A stretch of DNA of 36,256 nucleotides from UBA2773 sp964458715 (GTDB lineage: Bacteria > Patescibacteriota > Minisyncoccia > Moranbacterales > DUUL01): the NCBI GenBank assembly GCA_964458715.1, contig CAYWJP010000007.1:1-36256 (forward strand). The letters run 5' to 3'. The translations under genes were made by a program, and so were the position numbers. How positions within the stretch are numbered: position 1 is the stretch's first letter; every line of letters starts with the position of its first letter. This document shows, piece after piece, positions 22,514 through 29,822 of this stretch. The notes under the pieces are model-generated. The model made no database searches. It saw nothing but the letters and a program-made list of their open reading frames with translations, and was not told the DNA's origin.

Positions 22514-24661
22514 TTAATTAATAAGGTATTTTTTAACTCGAGCGGCGTAATCGTTCTGCTCGTCGCTAAAAATTAGATATAAATTATTTCCGATTGTTTT
22601 CAACGCCGGATCTCCTTTACCGGATCCTTTGGAAACATAGCCGTTATAATTATAATCGTCTTCGCAATCAGACCAAGTCTCTTTTTCTAATTTTTGGACC
22701 CTAACTCGCCAGGCGGAAGTTTTTATCAATTCTTCCCCAGTTTTTTTGCCATTATTAAGAGCCATTACTATATTATTTTTATATTCAGAATAAGTTAAAT
22801 ATAAATTATCGTTTGCATCAATTTCAATAAAAGGTTCAATCACTTCCTGAGCAGAATCTTTGAATTGATTTCCTAGATTTTCCCAATTAGTTTGATTAGC
22901 ATATTTATAAATATGAATAGGACCCGTATTGTCTTCGACAAAAGATAAAAATAGATTATCATTACTATCTACGGTGATTGAAGGACTGAAGCCATTGGCT
23001 CTAGAAATTATTTCAAAATAGAGTTTGTCAATTTTTAAATTATTCCATTTTAAACCGTCCCATTGCTTAACTTTTACTGCATGAGTACCATCAGTTTTTA
23101 TTTCTTCATAAGCGATGTAAATTGAATCGTTTAAATTAGACGCTACTAAATCAAATTCATCTACACTAGAGTCGGCTTGATCAGCAAAAACCGAAAGAGA
23201 AGTTGTTGTAGTTTCCCATTTTTTGCCGTCCCATTTTTTGATTACAGCCTGGGTTTGTTTTTTTCCTGATTGTAATTGTTCCGCAAAAGCCAAATAGAGA
23301 TTTTCTTCTTTTTTATCAAAAATCAAAGTAGGTTCGTGTCCAGACTTTTCAGAAAGAAAACCTTGAGAGGAAAGTTCATTCCATTTCTGTTGAGATTCAG
23401 ACCAACTCAGAAGTCGAACTTTTTCAGCATAATCACTTTCAACAAAAACCACAAAAATATCCTCTCCTTTAGTTTCAATATTAACATTACTTCCTTTTCC
23501 TAGACTAACTAACCCTTCCGGATAATTTTTATCGGCTAAGTTAGACCATTGCTCATTTTTATAGATTTTTATCTGGATTTTACCATCTCGATCTTTATTT
23601 TCAAAGCCGACTACTACAGTTCCGTTTTCAGTTATTCCAATATTAGTTTCTCCTCCGGCGCCTTTGGTCAAAATTCCATCTGGATATTCTGAGCTTTCCA
23701 AGTCAAACCAACGCTGACCAGTAAAATCTTGCTCTTTTTTTTCTAACGAAATTCGAGTAGCAGTATTAATTTCTAAGTTCCTTTTTATTTTATAAGTAGA
23801 ACTATTAAGACCGTGATTTTCTAAATTAATTGAAAATAAACTAGTCGTTTTTTTGTCTTTGATTATTTCTAAGTTAGAAAAACGTCCTAGAGTATTTTTA
23901 TTTGTTAATCCACCAATGTTAATAAATGGAATTCCACTTTCTTTGGTCAAATAATCATTTTTGGAATTTCCGCTGATTACAGCGATTATTTTTTGTTTAT
24001 TTTCTTTGATTAAATTTAAGACTTCAGCTTGATTGGTTAGGTTCTGTCGCCAAACATCTTCTAATGGAATTTCAATTATGCTGTGATGAGAAAAGATTAG
24101 AACAGGTAAGGGTCCAGAAAGTTCCTTTTTAAGCCAATCAAGCTGATTTTTATCAATTGTGCCTTGAGCACTTTCAGTTTTATCATTCTGAGTGGTGTCA
24201 AGAATGATAATTTTGATATCTTTGGTAATTTGACTATAATAGGAAGTCTTTAGGCCTAAAATATTTTTTACTGCTTCGAGGGAATCGGCCAAGTAATCTT
24301 TTTTCCCTAAACAATACAATTTATCGGCTTTGATTTTATTAAAAATGCTATTAATTTCACTGAGTTGAAGTAGTGTTTCTTTCTGATTCTCTAATTGTCC
24401 GCTTAAATAGTCACCTCCACCGATAACTAAATCTGGTTTAAAAAAATAATTATAATGTGCTATGGCTTTTGATAAAAAATCTTTAGCGGAACTCCCGGCT
24501 TTTTCTTTGGTACTATTAACCTGGCTATATTCCCAGTCAGTAACAAAGCCAATTTTTAAAATTCTTGATTGTTCTTTTTGCCAATAAAAAAAGACTAAAG
24601 ATAACAAAAAGAATGTTCCGATTATAACTAATAGTTTCTTGTTCTTTGAAAATTTATTCAT
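22514..24661 (-). CDS. Surface protein: degenerate metallophosphoesterase domain plus beta-propeller-like repeats
   Basis: A 715-residue protein with an N-terminal signal anchor (about 9-27). Residues 34-260 follow the calcineurin-like phosphoesterase plan (KIGFVTDWEYS, DLVIGGGDYLSGQ, YCLGKKDYLA, VLIFSHHS, VISGNSKND), but metal ligands are altered: DxH is D42-W-E44, GNH[D/E] is GKKD, and GHxH is GNSKN. Residues about 310-715 contain repeats of 50-60 residues of the type [acid]xNDNLYLxxxE followed by W-rich strands (DSNDNLFLSFVED, DANDNLYLTYSEY), like a beta-propeller. It is probably exported and membrane-tethered, with binding rather than catalysis likely. It lies downstream of tRNA-Arg and upstream of recG. 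ATG at 24661. Confidence 0.75.
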   Translation of the reverse strand: MNKFSKNKKLLVIIGTFFLLSLVFFYWQKEQSRILKIGFVTDWEYSQVNSTKEKAGSSAKDFLSKAIAHYNYFFKPDLVIGGGDYLSGQLENQKETLLQLSEINSIFNKIKADKLYCLGKKDYLADSLEAVKNILGLKTSYYSQITKDIKIIILDTTQNDKTESAQGTIDKNQLDWLKKELSGPLPVLIFSHHSIIEIPLEDVWRQNLTNQAEVLNLIKENKQKIIAVISGNSKNDYLTKESGIPFINIGGLTNKNTLGRFSNLEIIKDKKTTSLFSINLENHGLNSSTYKIKRNLEINTATRISLEKKEQDFTGQRWFDLESSEYPDGILTKGAGGETNIGITENGTVVVGFENKDRDGKIQIKIYKNEQWSNLADKNYPEGLVSLGKGSNVNIETKGEDIFVVFVESDYAEKVRLLSWSESQQKWNELSSQGFLSEKSGHEPTLIFDKKEENLYLAFAEQLQSGKKQTQAVIKKWDGKKWETTTTSLSVFADQADSSVDEFDLVASNLNDSIYIAYEEIKTDGTHAVKVKQWDGLKWNNLKIDKLYFEIISRANGFSPSITVDSNDNLFLSFVEDNTGPIHIYKYANQTNWENLGNQFKDSAQEVIEPFIEIDANDNLYLTYSEYKNNIVMALNNGKKTGEELIKTSAWRVRVQKLEKETWSDCEDDYNYNGYVSKGSGKGDPALKTIGNNLYLIFSDEQNDYAARVKKYLIN

Positions 24662-24704
24662 TTTTTAAATTAAATTTAATTGTAAACAGATACAATTATT
24701 TTAG

Positions 24705-24778
24705 TGCTCTTAAGAGGATTTGAACCTCTAGCCTTCAACTCCGCAAGCTGATGCTCTATCCAATTGAGCTATAAGAGC
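24705..24778 (-). tRNA. tRNA-Arg (GCG)
   Basis: Acceptor GCTCTTA/TAAGAGC, D-arm GCTC/GAGC, anticodon stem TCAGC/GTTGA with loop TTGCGGA (anticodon GCG, reads CGC/CGT), T-arm AGAGG-TTCAAAT-CCTCT, discriminator A, no CCA. It is embedded between two same-strand protein genes (20 bp and 43 bp away). Most bacteria instead use ACG read as inosine. Confidence 0.95.
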
Positions 24779-24798
24779 TAGAGACAGTAATTTTTTAA

Positions 24799-25344
24799 TT
24801 AAATTTTTTCTATAAGATCTCCAAAGCCAGCCCGGTGTTTTTTTTCTGGAATAAATTTTATTAATATTTTTCGAAGTTCAGAAGGATTAGTTTTTTCTAA
24901 AGGAATTTTTATATAAGGGAGAAACAATTGATTGTTCCTAAAAGAGATTTCTTTGATTCCTTCTGGTTCATATTCAATCCAGAAGCTACTCAAAGAATCA
25001 TATAAATAAAGATGGTCGTGAATAAAAATTCCTTCTTTAGTTACCGCAAAAAGCACAGTTTGATTTTCTTTCTTTTCGAAAAGAAAGAAAGTAAACCCAA
25101 ACAGGATAATTAAAATTGATAGAAGTAAATTATTAAAAATAAGTCCGTAGATTGCTAATGAAAATAAAATTAAAAATAAAATTAAAATAAATTTAAGGCT
25201 TTTTTTGTCTTTATTGAAATCTTGAATTTTCCAGGAAATCAAGGCGGTTAATTTTCTTTTTTTGGTGGGATTTTCTTGAGAAGTAGAGATCGTTTCTTTC
25301 TTTCTTTCGAGATGATTGAAAAAATCATTCTTTTTGTCAAACAT
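24799..25344 (-). CDS. Two-helix membrane protein of unknown function (PH-like C-terminal domain)
   Basis: A 181-residue protein. The N-terminal 50 residues are hydrophilic and basic; two transmembrane helices span about 50-67 (LKFILILFLILFSLAIYG) and 70-89 (NNLLLSILIILFGFTFFLF). The C-terminal ~90 residues (VTKEGIFIHDHLYLYDSLSSFWIEY, FLPYIKIPLE) resemble bacterial PH-like domains of the DUF5673 sort that follow two helices; this is a tentative fold call. Its ATG at 25344 is 1 nt after the dedA stop, so the two are translationally coupled and may act together at the membrane. tRNA-Arg follows 20 bp downstream. Confidence 0.7.
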   Translation of the reverse strand: MFDKKNDFFNHLERKKETISTSQENPTKKRKLTALISWKIQDFNKDKKSLKFILILFLILFSLAIYGLIFNNLLLSILIILFGFTFFLFEKKENQTVLFAVTKEGIFIHDHLYLYDSLSSFWIEYEPEGIKEISFRNNQLFLPYIKIPLEKTNPSELRKILIKFIPEKKHRAGFGDLIEKI

Positions 25345-25345
25345 T

Positions 25346-25951
25346 TTATTTTTTTAAAAGTTTATATTTTTTTAAAGCTAAATATTTTTTGTAAATTACG
25401 ATAAAAGTTATCATTAGAACAGCAAAGAAAAAGATAACCCAACCGCTGTATTCAATATATCGCTCTATTTCTTCTGCGATCCAACCAAAATAATAACCTA
25501 ATCCGACTATAAATCCGCTCCAAAATATTCCTCCTAAAATCGAAAAAAACAGAAATTTTTTAAAATCTAGTTTTGCCATTCCAGCCAAGATAAAGGTAAT
25601 ATAGCAAAGACCAGTAGTGGCTTTAGTAAAAAATATTATTTGGGCTCCTTTGTTTTTAAAACTATTTTTAATGACTTGGCTAATTTCAGAATCAGATTTT
25701 AAAAATTTTCTATTCTTAGGGAGAAATCCTTTTTTCATAAAAAAACCAATATAATACAAAACTATATCCCCAATTACATCTCCTAAAATACTTAAAATCA
25801 ATACCATAAAAACATTAAAAAAGCCCAAAGAAGCCATAAAAGCCGCTCCTAAGGTAACAATTGGTCCTTCTATAATCATTAATAAAAGCATCAAAGGATA
25901 TCCCCATGAAGTGATAATTTCTAAAATTTGTTGATATTCAATTCCTAACAT
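25346..25951 (-). CDS. DedA family membrane protein
   Basis: A 201-residue polytopic DedA/SNARE-associated family protein. Visible family features: IEGPIVTLGAAFMASLGFFN (the E..P/G region of the first re-entrant loop), GDVIGDIVLYYIG, and the second half KATTGLCYITFILAGMAKLDFKKFLFFSILGG with W-S-G. DedA proteins flip undecaprenyl phosphate or phosphatidylethanolamine-type lipids and support membrane homeostasis. It has about five to six hydrophobic segments. First gene of the minus-strand unit dedA, 181-residue protein, tRNA-Arg, 715-residue protein, recG. ATG at 25951; promoter at 25977-26005. Confidence 0.9.
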   Translation of the reverse strand: MLGIEYQQILEIITSWGYPLMLLLMIIEGPIVTLGAAFMASLGFFNVFMVLILSILGDVIGDIVLYYIGFFMKKGFLPKNRKFLKSDSEISQVIKNSFKNKGAQIIFFTKATTGLCYITFILAGMAKLDFKKFLFFSILGGIFWSGFIVGLGYYFGWIAEEIERYIEYSGWVIFFFAVLMITFIVIYKKYLALKKYKLLKK

Positions 25952-25976
25952 ATAACTTATTTTTTAAAGCAAGTTT

Positions 25977-26005
25977 ATTCTATCATTTTTATGGATTTTA
26001 ATAAA
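25977..26005 (-). promoter_or_regulatory. Promoter of the dedA unit
   Basis: Minus-strand TTTATT (26000-26005), 17 bp, TAGAAT (25977-25982). The start would be near 25970, about 20 nt before the ATG. Confidence 0.5.
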
Positions 26006-26028
26006 CTTTATTTATGGTTAGGAATTCG

Positions 26029-26057
26029 TTGACTTTTGACTGATTTTCTATTAATAT
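26029..26057 (+). promoter_or_regulatory. Promoter of tRNA-Pro/tRNA-Val
   Basis: TTGACT (26029-26034), 17 bp, TAATAT (26052-26057). The start would be near 26064, about 69 nt before tRNA-Pro. Confidence 0.65.
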
Positions 26058-26132
26058 AGAGAAGTTATTAAGAGCGATTGCTTCTGATTATAATTTTAAT
26101 AGAAGGAGCGATTAGAAATAGTTCTATCATAA

Positions 26133-26203
26133 CGGGGCATAGTATAGTGGTAGTACATACGCTTTGGGAGCGTACAGTCTGGGTTCGATTCCCGGTGCCC
26201 CGA
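26133..26203 (+). tRNA. tRNA-Pro (TGG)
   Basis: Acceptor CGGGGCA/TGCCCCG with the C1-G72 pair typical of bacterial tRNA-Pro, anticodon stem TACGC/GCGTA with loop TTTGGGA (anticodon TGG, reads CCA), T-arm CTGGG-TTCGATT-CCCGG, discriminator A203, no CCA. Confidence 0.95.
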
Positions 26204-26328
26204 CAAAAAGTTACGAATTTGGCAAATTTCTTTGCTTGTCTCGCATCGCTTGTCGAGGCGGATCAAAAATTCCTTCGCCGTGGCGAATCATTTTTTCCTC
26301 GAACTTTGCTCAAATTCGTAACTTTTGT
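26203..26328 (+). repeat. Nested-hairpin repeat, family E1, copy e
   Basis: Outer arms ACAAAAAGTTACGAATTTG (26203-26221) and CAAATTCGTAACTTTTGT (26311-26328) pair over 18 bases with one bulged A. Family blocks TTTGGCAAATTTCTTTG (left) and CCTCGAACTTTGCTCAAA (right) are present; the central hairpin is replaced by a CGCC/GGCG core. It starts at the discriminator base of tRNA-Pro and ends 10 bp before tRNA-Val. The right arm runs into TTTTGTTT, as in a terminator. Confidence 0.8.
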
Positions 26329-26338
26329 TTACGATAAT

Positions 26339-26412
26339 GGACGGCTAGCTCAGTTGGTTAGAGCGTTACGTTGACATCGTAGAGGTCACAGGTTCGAATC
26401 CCGTGTCGTCCA
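26339..26412 (+). tRNA. tRNA-Val (GAC)
   Basis: Acceptor GGACGGC/GTCGTCC with one G.U, D-arm GCTC/GAGC, anticodon stem TTACG/CGTAG with loop TTGACAT (anticodon GAC, reads GTC), T-loop TTCGAAT with one A.C mismatch in the T-stem, discriminator A412, no CCA. Confidence 0.93.
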
Positions 26413-26446
26413 CAAATCAAAACGAAAATTTTAAATTCTAAATTGG

Positions 26447-26521
26447 TTACCTGCTTGCCGGTAGGCAGGGAGCGTTATGTTGACATCGTAGGGGTCCGCT
26501 GTTCGAATCGGCGTACACCCA
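26447..26521 (+). pseudogene. Broken tRNA-Val-like gene with palindrome replacing its 5' half
   Basis: From 26470 to 26521 the sequence is a tRNA 3' portion: GAGC (D-stem 3' half), anticodon arm TTATG-TTGACAT-CGTAG identical in loop to the functional tRNA-Val, T-arm CGCTG-TTCGAAT-CGGCG, and acceptor strand TACACCC plus A. The matching 5' acceptor (GGGTGTA) and D-arm start are missing. In their place is the palindrome CCTGCTTGCCGGTAGGCAGG (26450-26469). It is probably a decayed duplicate disrupted by a palindromic repeat. Confidence 0.75.
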
Positions 26522-26546
26522 CAAAAATTTAAAGGGTTAGTATTTT

Positions 26547-26570
26547 CCAAGCCTCAATGCTTGGTTTTTG
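26547..26570 (+). terminator. Intrinsic terminator of the tRNA-Pro/Val unit
   Basis: CCAAGC-CTCAAT-GCTTGG (26547-26564) is followed by TTTTTGTTTTATTT. It lies only 9 bp from the stop codon of the convergent xer gene. Confidence 0.85.
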
Positions 26571-26572
26571 TT

Positions 26573-27463
26573 TTATTTATGATATTTATTATAAACATCT
26601 TTCAAGGATTTATTGGTAACATGTGTATAAATTTGAGTAGTATTGATTGAGCTGTGCCCTAGGAGAGCTTGAACACTTCTAATGTCAGCTCCATTTTGGA
26701 GTAAATTAGTGGCAAAACTATGGCGCATAACGTGCGGAGTAACATTTTTAACAATCCCAGCTTTTAAAGCGCAATTTTGAATAATTCTCTGGATTGATCT
26801 AGTTGTTAGTCTTAAATCAAATTCCTTATTAGGTTCTCGATTGTGTCTTACGAATAAGGCTAAATCTGTATCAATTCTTTTCCTTAGATATTTTTGGATT
26901 AAATCGGCAGTTTCTTGGGAAATAAAAACAATTCTTCTTTTAGAACCTTTTCCCATAATGGAAAATTCCTTTTTGGTTAAATTAATTTTATCTCGATCTA
27001 AATTAACTAATTCAGAAACTCGCATTCCAGAAGCAAACAATAGCTCTAAAATAGCTTGATTTCGGAGACTTTGCAGACTTTCTCCTTGAGAAGCTTTAAA
27101 TAATTCAACAATTTCTTTAATTTCCAAAAAATCGATAGAACGATCTTTAGTTTTAGCTAATTCTAGTCTTTCTGGAGCTAACGAACTGATTCCATTTTTA
27201 GCTAAGAATTTTAGAAGGTTTCGGAGTGCAATGATGTAGTAATTTTTGGTTTTTACATTGATAAAGTCACCATTTTGATCAGTTCGACGTCCTAAATAAA
27301 GTCTGAAATCATGGACTAATTTATCCGTTACTTGGCTTGGTTTAGTGATTTTTGCCCATTTTAAAAAAATCGATAAATATCGGTCATAATTTTCGATGGT
27401 TTTAAGAGCGCAATTTTTTTCTACTTCTAGATATTCCAAGTATTCTTTTTTGTATTTTTCCAT
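26573..27463 (-). CDS. Tyrosine recombinase of the XerC/XerD family
   Basis: A 296-residue site-specific recombinase, the size of XerC/XerD, likely resolving chromosome dimers at dif. The N-terminal SAM-like core-binding domain spans about 1-90; the catalytic domain about 105-296. Catalytic residues seen: R148 (GMRVSEL), Lys in the beta-hairpin GKGSK (about 172), H244 and R247 (HVMRH), H270 (LLGHSS) and the nucleophile Y279 (TQIYTH). Because it stands alone among housekeeping genes and has Xer length, a chromosomal rather than mobile-element role is favoured. ATG at 27463; near-consensus promoter upstream. Confidence 0.92.
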   Translation of the reverse strand: MEKYKKEYLEYLEVEKNCALKTIENYDRYLSIFLKWAKITKPSQVTDKLVHDFRLYLGRRTDQNGDFINVKTKNYYIIALRNLLKFLAKNGISSLAPERLELAKTKDRSIDFLEIKEIVELFKASQGESLQSLRNQAILELLFASGMRVSELVNLDRDKINLTKKEFSIMGKGSKRRIVFISQETADLIQKYLRKRIDTDLALFVRHNREPNKEFDLRLTTRSIQRIIQNCALKAGIVKNVTPHVMRHSFATNLLQNGADIRSVQALLGHSSINTTQIYTHVTNKSLKDVYNKYHK

Positions 27464-27495
27464 AAATTTGATAGTTGTTTTTTGATTACTTTGTT

Positions 27496-27524
27496 ATTAT
27501 AGTATTATAGGCTTTAAATAACAA
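27496..27524 (-). promoter_or_regulatory. Promoter of the xer gene
   Basis: Minus-strand TTGTTA (27519-27524), 17 bp, perfect TATAAT (27496-27501). The start near 27489 gives a leader of about 26 nt. Confidence 0.7.
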
Positions 27525-27530
27525 TATCTA

Positions 27531-27558
27531 TTGACTTTAAAGGGCTCTGTGGTAATAT
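27531..27558 (+). promoter_or_regulatory. Promoter of the LysM/CHAP gene
   Basis: TTGACT (27531-27536), 16 bp, TAATAT (27553-27558), divergent from the xer promoter 6 bp away. The start near 27565 leaves a leader of about 170 nt, within which an ATG at 27608 opens a 22-codon frame. Confidence 0.55.
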
Positions 27559-27734
27559 TGTTCTGTTAAATAATTTGAAGATTAACTAGTAATATGACAG
27601 TCGACTGATGAAAACTTTTTTAGCATATTTTTTGCAAAAGGATTTCTATAGGTTGATAGTCAATTTAGGAAATTAAAGTTATTAAACGTATTTCTATTCA
27701 ATTTAAAAAATACCGAAAAGAACTAGGGGAAGCT

Positions 27735-28901
27735 TTGCGAGATGGAAAGAAACTTAAGAAAATACTTAGAATTTTAGCTGACAAAACAAAAAATAGCGAA
27801 AAGCGACTTATTTGGTCCTTTAAACAGGGACACAGTCGAAAGCTTTTAGAATTTTTTCGAAAAAATTCTGCTTTAATGGTAGTTGTTGTGACTGCTCTTG
27901 TTATTATAGCTGGAAATTTAAACAGCAATAAAGATCAACAAGGGCTTTTATTTGGTTATCTAGAAAAAGAGGTTGATAATAAAGAAAAAATTATCAGTCG
28001 AGTTAAAAGTCATACTACTCAAAACAGTTTATTAATGGCGCCTTTGGCGATGGCCTCTGCTTTAAGTGAAAATGAAGGAATCGAAGTTACGATGTTGTCT
28101 GACGAAGAGGCTAGTATTAATCAGCTTCAACATCAGGTTTTAACGGCTTCGACTCTTCCTGATACTGAAAAATTGTTAGATCAAGGAGCTGATGTGGCTG
28201 TTTATTTAGTTAAAGAAGGCGATTCAATTAGTACAATTGCTGCTAAATTTGATATTACTGTAAATACTATTTTGTGGGCCAATGATATTGAAAATGCCGC
28301 TCTTATCCAACCCGGAGACAAAATCTTTATTTTGCCAGTAGCTGGCTTAAAACATGTTGTTAAGAAAGGAGATACCGTTAAAAAATTAGCTAAAGATTAT
28401 GAGGCTGACGAAAAAGAAATTATTGCCTTTAATGATTTGCCAGCTAATGGTGCCGTTGAAGAGGGAATGGAATTAATCATTCCTGGTGGAGAAAAAGACG
28501 AGCCAGAATCATTATTTTTTCAAGAAAGAAATTATTATAGCTCTGATGTCGCTGGTTCTGGGCGAGCTCCTTCTGTAATTGACAAAAATCCTAAGGGTGG
28601 ACATTCCTTTCCTTACGGTTATTGTACTTGGTTTGTGGCTCAACGTAAGTATGTTCCTTGGGGAGGAAATGCGGGTACTTGGTTGTATAACGCCAGAGCT
28701 TATGGGGTAAAAACTGGAAAAACGCCAAAGGTTGGTTCTATTATTGTTACAAGTGAAAGTTGGTACGGACATGTTGGGATAGTGGAGAAAGTTAGTGGTG
28801 GTAGTATTACTATTAGTGAGATGAATTATAGGGGGTTTGCCGTGTCTAGTAAACGAACTCTTAGCGCGAAGAGCAGGGTAATAAAAGGGTATATCTACTA
28901 A
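27735..28901 (+). CDS. Secreted cell-wall hydrolase with two LysM domains and a CHAP domain
   Basis: A 388-residue protein. A basic cytoplasmic N-terminus leads to a transmembrane/signal segment (about 45-62, SALMVVVVTALVIIAG). Two LysM peptidoglycan-binding domains follow (about 155-200, VYLVKEGDSISTIAAKF; about 205-250, HVVKKGDTVKKLAKDY). The C-terminal CHAP domain (about 285-388) has the nucleophile Cys in YGYCTWFVAQRK, the catalytic His in YGHVGIVEKV and the downstream EMNY. It would cleave peptide bonds in peptidoglycan, for growth, division or host-cell contact. The TTG start at 27735 has a good Shine-Dalgarno AGGGGA 5 nt upstream; the frame is open to about 27664, so a non-standard upstream start is possible. 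Confidence 0.85.
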   Translation: MRDGKKLKKILRILADKTKNSEKRLIWSFKQGHSRKLLEFFRKNSALMVVVVTALVIIAGNLNSNKDQQGLLFGYLEKEVDNKEKIISRVKSHTTQNSLLMAPLAMASALSENEGIEVTMLSDEEASINQLQHQVLTASTLPDTEKLLDQGADVAVYLVKEGDSISTIAAKFDITVNTILWANDIENAALIQPGDKIFILPVAGLKHVVKKGDTVKKLAKDYEADEKEIIAFNDLPANGAVEEGMELIIPGGEKDEPESLFFQERNYYSSDVAGSGRAPSVIDKNPKGGHSFPYGYCTWFVAQRKYVPWGGNAGTWLYNARAYGVKTGKTPKVGSIIVTSESWYGHVGIVEKVSGGSITISEMNYRGFAVSSKRTLSAKSRVIKGYIY

Positions 28902-29026
28902 TTTAGGGCTTACCTGTTTGGCGGACTTCTTTGTTGAATTTTCTGCCACTCGCTCAACGTACTTTCGTACGTCTCGCTCGGTGCTCAAATCCGCCTCGAA
29001 TTCCACTCAAACAACTAAGACCTTAA
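28902..29026 (+). repeat. Nested-hairpin repeat, family E1, copy c
   Basis: It begins directly after the TAA stop of the LysM/CHAP gene. Outer arms around CTTACCTGTTTG (28909-28920) and CAAACAACTAAG (29008-29019) pair with two mismatches and extend further out. Family blocks GGCGGACTTCTTTGTTGAA and CCTCGAATTCCACTCAAA are present; the centre is an ACGTAC/GTACGT hairpin. Spurious open frames on the minus strand are explained by this repeat. Confidence 0.8.
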
Positions 29027-29044
29027 CGTTTAACTTCCTATATA

Positions 29045-29069
29045 AAAAACCTCTGAGAAATCAGAGGTT
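29045..29069 (-). terminator. Intrinsic terminator of the methyltransferase unit
   Basis: AACCTCTGA-GAAA-TCAGAGGTT (plus-strand reading) is a perfect 9-bp stem. On the minus strand it is followed by TTTT then ATATAG, which ends the minus-strand unit that begins with the GT-C gene. Confidence 0.7.
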
Positions 29070-29182
29070 CTTGTGATAAAAGATATTCCAAACATCTAAT
29101 TAACTTGCATAGTTGAGGGAAAAAGCGAAGTAGAAGGCAATTGGTTTATTATTGCGGAAATTTGAGAGTTGATTTGAGGAAT

Positions 29183-29755
29183 TTATTTTTTTGTCCACCA
29201 AATTTCGGAGTTTTTATTATTATAAAGTGGTAGTTTGTGGAGCTTGAGCGTTTTTTTAACGCTTTTTTTGGTGGTTGAAAAATCATGGCCGCATAAAATT
29301 CCTCCTTTAATAAGATGTGGTAGCCAAAGCTTTATGTCGGAAGAGACTTGTTTTGGACTATGATCTCCATCAATAAAAATCAAAGAGGTACTAACTTTGA
29401 AGTTGCAGGCTACATCAGAAGATTTGCTCTTAATGATAGTGACTTGCTTGCTTAATCCGAATGACTTAAGATTGTTTTCAAAAATTTTTTGAAGCTTGCC
29501 ATCGCAATCGTGGACTACTTTTATTCCAGGTGTTCCTTCAAATGTATCAATGGCAAAGACTTGAAGCTTTTTATCGCGTATTTGTTTTGCTATTGAGCAA
29601 AGAGATCTTCCTTGCCAAACACCTATTTCGACTAGAACCGTCTCAGGAGGAATTTTGGCTATGAGCGTTTGATAGGTTTGTATGTCAGCCATTGAAAACC
29701 AACCCCAGGGAAGATCAAGGTCATTGACTGGTGGTGTTTCTAGTGAATGTTCCAT
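29183..29755 (-). CDS. Class I SAM-dependent methyltransferase (Methyltransf_24 type)
   Basis: A 190-residue Rossmann-fold methyltransferase. Motif I is VLVEIGVWQGRSLCSIA (about 35-51); the acidic end of strand 2 is FAIDTFEGTPG; then SLIFIDGDHSPKQVSSDI, the characteristic D-G-D-H metal-binding-like motif of the Methyltransf_24/cephalosporin-hydroxylase-like group, and GGILCGHDF near the end. Substrates in this group are often sugars or small metabolites; none can be named here. It lies 67 bp after the alpha/beta hydrolase on the same strand and is the last gene before a terminator. ATG at 29755. A link to surface glycan modification is inferred from the GT-C neighbour. Confidence 0.85.
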   Translation of the reverse strand: MEHSLETPPVNDLDLPWGWFSMADIQTYQTLIAKIPPETVLVEIGVWQGRSLCSIAKQIRDKKLQVFAIDTFEGTPGIKVVHDCDGKLQKIFENNLKSFGLSKQVTIIKSKSSDVACNFKVSTSLIFIDGDHSPKQVSSDIKLWLPHLIKGGILCGHDFSTTKKSVKKTLKLHKLPLYNNKNSEIWWTKK

Positions 29756-29822
29756 ACAGATTTGTTAATATTTCTTTAGCTGAGGTATCTGGTTGAGAAA
29801 AAAGGCGGGGTTCGGTGAGGGG

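Noticed and set aside
26078..26374. Plus-strand open frame across tRNA-Pro and E1 copy e.
   Set aside because: It runs through a tRNA gene and a repeat, so it is not a protein gene.
26573..27463. Xer recombinase near tRNAs as the integrase of an integrated element.
   Set aside because: It has XerC/D length and motifs, there is no cargo, and no att-type direct repeat at the tRNA 3' ends was seen.
28512..29006. Long minus-strand open frame of 164 codons.
   Set aside because: It overlaps the CHAP-coding region and E1 copy c antisense and has no family resemblance.
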